Assembly: GCF_934643405.1 (NCBI RefSeq) | Contig: NZ_CAKUCL010000038.1 | Span: 1-42,618, forward strand | DNA from: an uncultured Actinoplanes sp. | Lineage (GTDB): Bacteria > Actinomycetota > Actinomycetes > Mycobacteriales > Micromonosporaceae | DNA: 42,618 nucleotides | Direction of reading: 5' to 3' | In this document: piece after piece, positions 1 through 6,679 of the stretch | Position numbering within the stretch: the first letter of the stretch is position 1 | Layout: each line of letters begins with the position of its first letter | Made by a program: the position numbers and the translations under genes | The notes under the pieces: generated by a model | Databases searched by the model: none | What the model saw: the letters and a program-made list of their open reading frames with translations, nothing else | What the model was told of the DNA's origin: nothing

Positions 1-918
1 ACCGAGCTGCGCGACATCATCCGCTCGCTCGGCGTCTCCGACGTGCGCATGGAGCAGGGCTCGCTGCGCTGCGACGTCAACACCTCGCTGAACAAGCCCG
101 GCGAGGAGTGGGGCACCCGCACCGAGACCAAGAACGTGAACTCGCTGCGCTCCGTCGAGCGCGCCGTCCGGTCCGAGATCATCCGGCAGGCGTCGGTGCT
201 CGACGAGGGCGGCCGCATCGTCCAGGAGACCCGGCACTTCCACGAGGACCGCGGCGACACCAGCCCCGGCCGCTCGAAGGAGACCGCCACCGACTACCGC
301 TACTTCCCCGAGCCCGACCTGGTGCCGATCGCGCCCGACGCGGCCTGGGTCGAGGAGCTGCGCGCGAGCCTGCCGGAGAAGCCGAGCGTCAAGCGCGCCC
401 GCCTGCGCGAGGACTGGGGCATCAGCGAGAACGACATGCAGTCGGTGGCCAACGCCGGCGCGGTCGAGCTGATCGAGGAGACGATCGCCGCGGGCGCGTC
501 CCCGGCCGGCGCGCGCAAGTGGTGGATGGGCGAGCTGGCCCGCCGCGCCAACGAGCTGGGCATCGAGCTCTCGGCCGTGGGCGCCACGCCGGCCCAGGTG
601 GCCCAGCTGCAGAAGCTGGTCGACGACGGCAAGCTGAACGACAAGCTGGCCCGCTCGGTGCTCGAGGGCGTCGTCGCCGGCGAGGGCGACCCGGCCGCGG
701 TCATGGCGTCCCGGGGCCTCGAGGTCGTCTCGGACACCGGCGCGCTCACCGCCGCCGTCGACGAGGCGATCGCGGCAAACCCGGACATCGCCGCCAAGAT
801 CCGCGACGGCAAGGTCGCTGCGGCGGGCGCCCTGGTCGGCGCGGTCATGAAGACCACGAGGGGCCAGGCGGACGCCAAGACCGTCCGCGAGCTGATCCTG
901 TCCCGCTTGGGCGCTTGA
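1..918 (+). CDS. gatB: Aspartyl/glutamyl-tRNA(Asn/Gln) amidotransferase subunit B, 3' part
   Basis: The frame is open from base 1 and ends at TGA 916-918, so the N-terminal part lies outside the window; about 305 codons are visible. GatB is the tRNA-binding and kinase-like subunit of the GatCAB amidotransferase, which converts misacylated Glu-tRNA(Gln) or Asp-tRNA(Asn) to the amidated form in the cytoplasm. Recognisable family segments are MEQGSLRCDVN, the TETKNVNS motif and SKETATDYRYFPEPDL (residue 92 onward of the visible part), followed by the helical YqeY-like tail ending in LILSRLGA. The C-terminus is complete. gatC and gatA would be expected upstream. Downstream there is no operon partner on this strand; a repeat-rich spacer and a convergent gene follow. 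Confidence 0.97.
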   Translation, partial: TELRDIIRSLGVSDVRMEQGSLRCDVNTSLNKPGEEWGTRTETKNVNSLRSVERAVRSEIIRQASVLDEGGRIVQETRHFHEDRGDTSPGRSKETATDYRYFPEPDLVPIAPDAAWVEELRASLPEKPSVKRARLREDWGISENDMQSVANAGAVELIEETIAAGASPAGARKWWMGELARRANELGIELSAVGATPAQVAQLQKLVDDGKLNDKLARSVLEGVVAGEGDPAAVMASRGLEVVSDTGALTAAVDEAIAANPDIAAKIRDGKVAAAGALVGAVMKTTRGQADAKTVRELILSRLGA

Positions 919-1048
919 TTCAGTACGGGGTTCGGCTCGGTCCCGTGGGAGGCGGCCGGCTGGGCGGGTGAGCCGGGCCGGCGCCGGGGTTCCGGGTTGT
1001 CCCGGGTGGTCGGGCAGGCCGGGGGCCGAGGTGGCTTGAGCTCCGGGG

Positions 1049-1405
1049 ATGCCGGGTGCGCATCCCTGGACCGGGCCGGCTGAGCGGGTGCGTGGGCTTG
1101 GGTATGCCGGTTGCGCGTCCGGGGTGCGTGGGCTCTGGTGTGCCGGTTGCGCATTTCGGACCCGGCGTGGGTGCGTGGGTGCGTGGGCTTTCGTGTGCCG
1201 GGTGCCCATCCCGGGATCGGACCGGCCGGGTGGGTGAGCTTTGATGTGCCGGTTGCGCATTCCGGCGGCCCGGTTGGTGGGGCGTGGGAAGTTCGTCTGC
1301 GCATTGCGGGACCGGGGCCGGCTCGGTGGGTGCACGGCTTTGATATGCCGCGTCGCATTTCGCGGACCAAGGCAGGCTGGGTAGTGCGCCGACCTTTGAC
1401 ATGCG
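1049..1405 (+). repeat. Degenerate tandem repeat, about 36-56 bp units
   Basis: About eight imperfect copies share a core resembling GTGTGCCGGTTGCGCAT, followed by a variable GGACCGG-rich stretch and a GGGTGCGTGGGCTTTG-like tail. Cores start near 1049, 1102, 1138, 1192, 1243, 1294, 1342 and 1398, so unit length drifts between roughly 36 and 56 bp. The unit length is irregular and not a multiple of three, which argues against a coding origin. Function is unknown. Confidence 0.75.
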
Positions 1406-1585
1406 CTCTCTCAGGGTCCCTTCCTGACCGGACGAAAGCATCCATTTCGGCGGCTGGCCCTGGCGGCCGCAGACCGATGGTGACGTCGCGCTCATTCGCC
1501 GAGCCCTGGCCGGGGATGGGTCCCGGCACCGCCGGAACCCGACGCCAGGAGGCCTGACCGGTGCAACTGCAACCGGCCCCGAACC

Positions 1586-1753
1586 GAACCCGTGAGCCGC
1601 GGCACCGGTCCCGCACCGAACCCGCGGACCGCGGCACCGGTCCCGCACCGAACCCGCGGACCGCGGCACCGGTCCCGCACCGAACCCGCTGCCGCGGCAC
1701 CGAACCCGCGGCCGTGGCGCCGCGTCCCACACCAAATCCGCGGGCCCCGCGCC
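1586..1753 (+). repeat. 32-bp direct tandem repeat array
   Basis: Units beginning GAACCCGCGGACCGCGG and ending in ACCGGTCCCGCACC start at 1586, 1618 and 1650. The second and third are identical and the first has a few mismatches. A 20-bp truncated unit (1682-1701), a degraded 32-bp unit (1702-1733) and a partial unit follow. Each unit contains the palindromes CCGCGG and ACCGGT. There are no spacers between units, so this is not a CRISPR. A 32-bp period rotates the reading frame, so it is unlikely to be coding. The array lies just beyond the 3' end of the convergent gene ending at 1779. Confidence 0.88.
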
Positions 1754-1778
1754 GGCCCGCCCGGGCGGGGTGGCGGTG

Positions 1779-3470
1779 CTAGCGGGTGGGCTGCAGGTCG
1801 GGGACTGCCGATTCTGAGCCGGCGGGGGTCGCGGTCTCCTCGGGCTTGGCGCCTATGACGTTTCGCTGGAGTTCTACGTTGGACTGGCCGGTGCCGCCCA
1901 GCTGGATGTCGTCGTACGCCTTCAGCTGGTGTTTCTCGTCGAAATACAGGACCGACAAGCTCAGCGGCGTCGGCGCCTCCTTCTCCAGGCCGCGCAGGCC
2001 CGCGCCGCCCGTGGAGCCCTCCACCAGCAGGCGGGTCTGCTGCGGCGGGGTCGCGGCGCCGTCGGCGGGGGCGGACGGGGTCGGAGCAGCGGACGATGCC
2101 GAAGCCGACGGGTCCGGCGTCGCCGTGGCGGTGGGGAGGATGCTGACCTCGCGGTGATGCAGGTGGCCGGCCAGCACCAGCGGGACCACGCCGGACAGCG
2201 GCTGGGCCATCGCCGGATCGTGCACCAGCGCCACGTCCACCGGCGTGCCGTGCTGGCGGATCGTGTCGGCCAGTGTCTGGCCGCTGCGGACCAACGGGGT
2301 GACCTCGGGCTCGTCGGCGTCGTTCGCGGGCGGGGTCTCGCTCTTGTCGGGGGTGAACTCGGGGTCGCCGATGCCGGCGATCGTGACGCCGTCGATCGTG
2401 GTGACCGCGTTGTCCAGGACGATGGCGTTGCGCTGGCGAGCCACCGCGTTCTGGATGGCCATCGAGTCGTGGTTGCCGCGGACGTAGATGTACGGGACGC
2501 CGACCGACGGGATCGACGACACGTAACCGGTCTCGGCGGCGCTTCCCCAGTCGACCATGTCGCCGGTGTCGACCACCGCGTCGATGTCGAAGGTCTGCAC
2601 GACGGTGCGGATCAGGCCCCACGACGAGGGGTTCAGGTGCAGGTCGGACACGTGCAGGATGCGGGTCGTGTTGCCGGCCGGCTCGTAGACCGGCAGGGAC
2701 GACACCGTCGTGTAGAGGCGGCTCACGTTGCTGACGATCTGTTGCAGCTGGTCGGCGTACCGGCCGTAGTTGTCCGCGATCCGCCGCGCGTCACCGACCA
2801 CCGCCGGGGCGTTGACCAGCAGGCCTTCGTACCGGGGCTCGGCGATCGAGTCGGGGCGCAGGGTGCCGGCCGCCAGGCCGAGGCTGCCGCCGGTCACCAC
2901 CAGGGCGGTCAGGCCGGCCTCGGCGACCCGGCGGACGTTGCGGAAGATGACCGCGGCCAGCGCCAGCGCGCTGAGCACGGCGATCCCCAGCGCCCGGACG
3001 CCGAGCCGCATCACGCCGGTGCGGACGTCGTCGACCGCGTTCTGGCCGGCCGAGCTGATCGCCGCCGGGTCGTCGATCAGTGCTTCGGTACGGCTCTGGT
3101 CGAGCGACCCCAGGTTCACGTTGAGGTGGATCGGGCCGTCGTGGCTGTCCAGGTGCAGCGAGCCCAGCGGCGGGATGTCCACCTCGGTGCCGCCGGAGAA
3201 CGACGGGGTGATCGACATCTCGGCGCGGAACGGGCCCACGTTGAGCTGGGCATGCGCCAGCAGCATCGTCCCGATGATGACGCCGGCGACGCTGACCAGG
3301 GCGACCGCGGCGCCGATGCGGAGGCGACCGCCCCAGCGGCTGCGGTATCCCCGGCCGGTCGCGGCGGCGCAACGGCGGGCGAACCGGCCGACGGACCGGC
3401 CGGTGACAACAAGGGCGGCGGACAGGCGTTTCAGCCACGCCGCCACCGCGGCGGCCGTGTGCTCGGTCAT
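1779..3470 (-). CDS. Membrane-anchored calcineurin-like metallophosphoesterase
   Basis: A 563-residue protein. The N-terminal third is membrane-associated: one hydrophobic segment near residues 50-75, an extracellular-looking Ser/Asp-rich stretch, then two further segments (RALGIAVLSALALAAVIF and LTALVVTGGSLGLAAGTL). The rest is a metallophosphoesterase domain with the family metal ligands in order: HVSDLHLN, DTGDMVD, YVRGNHDS, ALVHDP and LAGHLHHRE. After GHLHH sits a Pro/Ala/Thr/Ser-rich insert of about 40 residues that looks disordered. The open frame extends upstream to 3581, but I chose ATG 3470 because GGGGAAGGTGAG precedes it at suitable spacing and it removes overlap with the next gene. 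Substrate is unknown. It follows a lipoprotein gene on the same strand with a 40-bp gap, so co-transcription is plausible. Confidence 0.9.
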   Translation of the reverse strand: MTEHTAAAVAAWLKRLSAALVVTGRSVGRFARRCAAATGRGYRSRWGGRLRIGAAVALVSVAGVIIGTMLLAHAQLNVGPFRAEMSITPSFSGGTEVDIPPLGSLHLDSHDGPIHLNVNLGSLDQSRTEALIDDPAAISSAGQNAVDDVRTGVMRLGVRALGIAVLSALALAAVIFRNVRRVAEAGLTALVVTGGSLGLAAGTLRPDSIAEPRYEGLLVNAPAVVGDARRIADNYGRYADQLQQIVSNVSRLYTTVSSLPVYEPAGNTTRILHVSDLHLNPSSWGLIRTVVQTFDIDAVVDTGDMVDWGSAAETGYVSSIPSVGVPYIYVRGNHDSMAIQNAVARQRNAIVLDNAVTTIDGVTIAGIGDPEFTPDKSETPPANDADEPEVTPLVRSGQTLADTIRQHGTPVDVALVHDPAMAQPLSGVVPLVLAGHLHHREVSILPTATATPDPSASASSAAPTPSAPADGAATPPQQTRLLVEGSTGGAGLRGLEKEAPTPLSLSVLYFDEKHQLKAYDDIQLGGTGQSNVELQRNVIGAKPEETATPAGSESAVPDLQPTR

Positions 3471-3510
3471 CGACGGCTCACCTTCCCCCGGACGGCCGAT
3501 CATCAAACCG

Positions 3511-4677
3511 TCATGTCCGGCCCGCGCCGCCGTCCGAGAACACCAGGCGGATGAGCCGGTCGTCGTCCGGGCCCGGGTCACCGCCGTCCTCCTGGTTCGA
3601 CGTGGAGACCCAGAACGAGCCGTCGGGCGCGGCCACCACGGCGCGCAGCCGGCCGTACTCGCCGGTCAGCACCGCCTGCGGGAAGCCGAGGGTGGCGGCC
3701 GACTCGGTGAGGTTGAGCAGGTAGAGCCGCTTGCCGTTCAGGCAGGCCGTGGCCAGGGTGCGTTCCAGCACGGCCACCCCGGAGCAGGCCGACTCGGCGA
3801 CCGGCCAGTCGAACAGCGGGCCGGTCAGCTTCGCGTTGTTGCTCTGGCCCTCGACCGTGGGCCAGCCCAGGTTCTGCCCCTTGGCGACCCGGTTCAGCTC
3901 ATCGGTCTTCGTCTGGTCGCTGTCCGTCGCGTACAAACGCTTCTGCTGATCGAAGGCGATCCCCGCCACGTTGTGCTGGCCGGAAGCCCAGACCAGCGAG
4001 TTCACCGTCGGGTTGCCCGGCGCCGGCTTGCCCGCCGTGGTCATCCGCAGGATCTTGCCGGCCAGGCTCTTCGGGTTCGGAGCCTGCGCGCCGTTGCCCG
4101 ACCCGTCACCCGTGCCCGCGTACAGGAAACCGTCGGGACCGAAGGCCAGCGCGCCGCCGTTCGCGTCCGCGGACCGCGGGATGCCGGTCAGGATCGGCTG
4201 GAGCTTGCCCTTGAGCCGGAGCTTGCCGATCCGGTTGTCCTTGGCCGTCGAGTAGTAGACGAAGATTGTCTTGTCGGTCGCGTACTTCGGGGACACCGCG
4301 ATGCCGAGCAGCCCGCCGTCGCCGGACGCCTGCACCTCGTTGAGCCGCTGCACCTCGGTGACTTTGAGGCCGTCCTGGCCGGACTCCGGGCCGACCTGCA
4401 GGATCCGTCCGGTGTCCCGTTCGGTGACCAGCGCGGCGCCGTCCGGCAGGAAGGCGATCGACGTCGGCACCTCGAGGTTCTTGGCCAGCACGGAGACCGC
4501 GACCTCCTGCGAGCCGCCGTTCGGATCCTCGCCGGAGGGCAGCGCGGCCGAGGGTTTCGGCAGGTTGGGCGGTGCGCCCTGCTGGTCGGGGTCGGGCGGG
4601 CCGAAACTGCACGCCGCGGTGAGCGTGAGCACGGCGGCCAATGTCGCGACCGCGGCCCGGGCCCGGCGGGAACGCAC
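3511..4677 (-). CDS. PQQ-dependent glucose/sorbosone dehydrogenase-family lipoprotein
   Basis: A 388-residue six-bladed beta-propeller protein of the soluble glucose/sorbosone dehydrogenase family, predicted to be exported and lipid-anchored: Arg-rich n-region, hydrophobic core and lipobox LTAAC with Cys near residue 23. Family blocks include PTSIAFLPDGAALVTER, GDGGLLGIAVSP, GGALAFGPDGFLYAGTGDG and GQHNVAGIAFD. GTG 4677 was chosen as start because GAGGAGG lies 8 bases upstream; a GTG at 4704 lacks such a site. In canonical soluble glucose dehydrogenase the catalytic base is the His of an Asp-His pair just before the GxxxFGPDG block. Here the equivalent text is SADANGGALAFGPDG, with Ala172 in place of that His, so classical dehydrogenase activity is doubtful. 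Substrate unknown. Confidence 0.9.
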   Translation of the reverse strand: MRSRRARAAVATLAAVLTLTAACSFGPPDPDQQGAPPNLPKPSAALPSGEDPNGGSQEVAVSVLAKNLEVPTSIAFLPDGAALVTERDTGRILQVGPESGQDGLKVTEVQRLNEVQASGDGGLLGIAVSPKYATDKTIFVYYSTAKDNRIGKLRLKGKLQPILTGIPRSADANGGALAFGPDGFLYAGTGDGSGNGAQAPNPKSLAGKILRMTTAGKPAPGNPTVNSLVWASGQHNVAGIAFDQQKRLYATDSDQTKTDELNRVAKGQNLGWPTVEGQSNNAKLTGPLFDWPVAESACSGVAVLERTLATACLNGKRLYLLNLTESAATLGFPQAVLTGEYGRLRAVVAAPDGSFWVSTSNQEDGGDPGPDDDRLIRLVFSDGGAGRT

Positions 4678-4740
4678 GATGTCGACCTCCTCGGCTTGAC
4701 GCACCCCAGGGTAGCGGCGGCACCTGGGAAGACCCGCGAT

Positions 4741-5124
4741 TCAGTCGGGGTGGGCGATCTCCTGCTTGCTCACGGCCAGCACCCTCGGCAGGTTGTCGCG
4801 GGTGACGCCGGTCAATTTGATCACGTTGCCGTTGTCGAGCAGGGCGGAGATCTGACCGTGCACGTCCGGCGCCAGCTCGGTGACCCGCTCCCACGGCACC
4901 CGGGTGCTGCCGAAGAGTGCCTTCACCCGCAGCTGGTCGGGGTAGACGTCGGTGCCGGCCCGCCACGCCCAGATGAAGGCGAGGACCGGCAGGAGCAGGA
5001 CCGGGGTCCACTGCCACGACGTCCCGGCCAACGGGACCGCTCCCACGAACGCGATCACGGCGGCGACCAGGAGCGCGCCGGTCTTGCGGACGCGGAGAAG
5101 GGGCTTGGACCTCACGCCTCTCAT
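4741..5124 (-). CDS. Bacterial PH-domain membrane protein (bPH6-like)
   Basis: A 127-residue protein with two hydrophobic segments near the N-terminus (GALLVAAVIAFVGAVPLAG and a second from WTPVLLLPVLAF) forming a hairpin. A small cytoplasmic domain follows, with the pattern DVYPDQLRVKALFGSTRVPWERVTEL cut across two strands, typical of the short bacterial PH domain that follows a two-helix membrane anchor in actinobacteria. Function in this family is not established. The frame is open upstream to 5229, but ATG 5124 gives a conventional length and leaves 55 bases to the divergent gene at 5180; the ribosome site there is weak (GGATGGGA). No enzymatic motif is visible. Confidence 0.82.
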   Translation of the reverse strand: MRGVRSKPLLRVRKTGALLVAAVIAFVGAVPLAGTSWQWTPVLLLPVLAFIWAWRAGTDVYPDQLRVKALFGSTRVPWERVTELAPDVHGQISALLDNGNVIKLTGVTRDNLPRVLAVSKQEIAHPD

Positions 5125-5179
5125 TGTCCCATCCGTGGTGACGGTCCCTGAGGGCGGACCCGGCGCGCATACTCTGCCC

Positions 5180-6265
5180 ATGACGGTGCTGTTAGCGGTC
5201 GGAACACGCAAGGGCCTGTTCCTGGCCACCAGCGATGACGAACGCCGGAGCTGGCAGGTCGGCCCGGCTCAGTTCCCCGGCACGGCGATCTACACGGTCG
5301 GCGTGGATGCCCGCGGCCCGCACCCCCGCCTGCTCGCCGCGGTGGACAACTCCCATTTCGGCCCGAGCGTGGCGATCAGCGACGATCTGGGCGGGACCTG
5401 GCAGGAGCCGGAGACGGCGCCGATCGCCTTTCCGTCCGACGCCGGCGCCACCGTCGAGCGGGTCTGGCAGATCGTGCCGGCCGGCCCGGACGAGCCCGGC
5501 GTGATCTATGCCGGGTCGCAGCCGTCGGCGCTGTTCCGGTCGGCCGACGGCGGGCACAGTTTCGAGCTGGTGCGCGGTCTCTGGGACCATCCGCACCGGC
5601 CGCACTGGGCGGCGGGCTTCGGCGGCCAGGCCGTCCACACGATCCTGCCGCACCCGGCCGACCCGGACCGGATGGTGGTGGCGATGTCCACCGGCGGCGT
5701 CTACCGCACGAGCGACGGCGGCGGCACGTGGTCCCCGGCGAATTCCGGTATCAAGGCGTATTTCCTGCCCGATCCCTGGCCGGAGTACGGCCAGTGCGTG
5801 CACCGGGTGGCGCGCGACGCCGGCGATCCCGACCGGATGTACGCGCAGAACCACCACGGCGTCTACCGCACGACCGACGGCGGGGACACCTGGGAGTCGA
5901 TCGCCGCGACCCTGCCGTCCGACTTCGGGTTCCCCATCGTGGCCCATCCGCGCCGGTCCGGCACGATCTGGAATTTTCCGCTGATCAGCGACGGCCGGCG
6001 GTATCCGGCCGAGTTCCGCTGCCGGGTCTTCCGCTCGACCGACGGCGGCGACAAGTGGGAGGCGCAGTCCGAGGGGCTGCCCGGCGACCCGTACTACCCG
6101 GTGGTGCTGCGCGACGCGATGGCCACCGACGACGGCGAGCCGGCCGGCGTCTACTTCGGGACGAAGGCCGGCGAGGTCTTCGCCACCGCGGACGAGGGGG
6201 AGACCTGGGCCCGGGTGGTCGCCCACCTGCCCGACGTGCTTTCCGTACGGGCGGTGGTCCTCTGA
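5180..6265 (+). CDS. Asp-box (BNR/sialidase-like) beta-propeller protein
   Basis: A 361-residue protein with no signal peptide, so probably cytoplasmic. It contains six Asp-box motifs of the S/T-x-D-x-G-x-T/S-W/F type: SDDLGGTW, SADGGHSF, TSDGGGTW, TTDGGDTW, STDGGDKW and TADEGETW, spaced as in a six- or seven-bladed propeller. This fold is shared by sialidases, photosystem assembly factor Ycf48 and sortilin-like proteins. No FRIP motif or sialidase Arg triad is obvious, so I would not call it a sialidase. The stop TGA (6263-6265) shares its last base with the ATG of the next gene, so translation is very likely coupled to the MoaD-like protein. Start ATG 5180 (MTVLLAVGTRKGLF) fits the family start; the divergent PH-domain gene begins 55 bases upstream. 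Confidence 0.9.
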   Translation: MTVLLAVGTRKGLFLATSDDERRSWQVGPAQFPGTAIYTVGVDARGPHPRLLAAVDNSHFGPSVAISDDLGGTWQEPETAPIAFPSDAGATVERVWQIVPAGPDEPGVIYAGSQPSALFRSADGGHSFELVRGLWDHPHRPHWAAGFGGQAVHTILPHPADPDRMVVAMSTGGVYRTSDGGGTWSPANSGIKAYFLPDPWPEYGQCVHRVARDAGDPDRMYAQNHHGVYRTTDGGDTWESIAATLPSDFGFPIVAHPRRSGTIWNFPLISDGRRYPAEFRCRVFRSTDGGDKWEAQSEGLPGDPYYPVVLRDAMATDDGEPAGVYFGTKAGEVFATADEGETWARVVAHLPDVLSVRAVVL

Positions 6266-6540
6266 TGCCGACGCTGCTGGTGCCCGGGGTGCTTCGGGCG
6301 GAGTGCGGCGGCCGGCCGCGGCTGGAGATCACCGCCGACGGCTCACTGGGCGCGGTGCTGGACGAGGTGGGTGAGCGCTGGCCGCTGCTGGCCCGCCGGA
6401 TCCGAGACGAGAGCGGCGCGATCCGGCGCTACGTCAACATCTACGTGGACGGTGAGGACTGCCGGCGGATGGCGGGCCTGAGCACGGCCGTGGCCGCCGG
6501 ATCGGAGATCCAGGTGTTGCCGTCGGTGGCCGGTGGGTGA
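6265..6540 (+). CDS. MoaD/ThiS-family ubiquitin-fold protein
   Basis: A 91-residue protein starting MPTLLVPGVLRAECGG and ending VLPSVAGG. The terminal Gly-Gly, the LGAVLDEV helix and the block YVNIYVDGED followed by IQVLPSVAGG are the hallmarks of beta-grasp sulfur carriers and ubiquitin-like modifiers (MoaD, ThiS, SAMP-like). The C-terminal glycine would be adenylated or thiocarboxylated by an E1-like enzyme (MoeB/ThiF), but none is encoded in this window, and no molybdopterin, thiamine or cysteine-biosynthesis gene is adjacent. Its ATG overlaps the propeller gene stop by one base, implying a fixed partnership. It may be a sulfur carrier for an unidentified pathway or a protein modifier; the choice cannot be made from sequence. 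Confidence 0.88.
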   Translation: MPTLLVPGVLRAECGGRPRLEITADGSLGAVLDEVGERWPLLARRIRDESGAIRRYVNIYVDGEDCRRMAGLSTAVAAGSEIQVLPSVAGG

Positions 6541-6679
6541 CGCCGACGAGTTGACCCTGCGGCGTCCATATCCGACCATCCGTTGATGGGACCCGTGAAT
6601 ACCCGGCCGTAACCTGATCGAGGGACGATCGTTGATCCCTGGCAGCGTCCCCTCGCCCCCCACCCAGAGGACCGTCCAC

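Larger units (their letters stand above)
919..1778. other. Gene-free repeat-rich spacer between convergent genes
   Basis: This 860-bp stretch separates the 3' ends of gatB and the metallophosphoesterase gene. Open frames run across it on both strands, but their products are Arg/Pro/His-rich low-complexity strings with no domain, and the underlying DNA is made of two tandem repeat families (1049-1405 and 1586-1753). The parts outside the arrays (919-1048 and 1406-1585) show no recognisable gene. One frame, GTG 1561 to TAG 1782, has AGGAGG at 1547-1552, 8 bases before the GTG, but consists almost entirely of the 32-bp repeats; I do not call it a gene. Confidence 0.7.

Noticed and set aside
300..1735. 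Minus-strand Pro/Arg/His-rich frames across gatB and the repeat spacer
   Set aside because: They read through the C-terminal part of gatB and the repeat arrays; the repeats have non-triplet periods and the peptide shows no domain.
1586..1753. CRISPR array
   Set aside because: Repeat units follow one another without spacers and no cas gene is present.
1561..1782. Plus-strand 73-codon frame with AGGAGG upstream
   Set aside because: It is made almost wholly of the 32-bp repeats, which rotate the frame, and overlaps the convergent gene stop; the ribosome-site match alone is not enough.
5180..6265. Exo-sialidase
   Set aside because: Asp-boxes are present, but no FRIP motif, Arg triad or export signal was seen.
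6265..6540. MoaD of molybdopterin synthesis
   Set aside because: The fold and Gly-Gly end fit, but no moaE, moeB or other cofactor gene is nearby and the partner is a propeller, so the specific role was not assigned.
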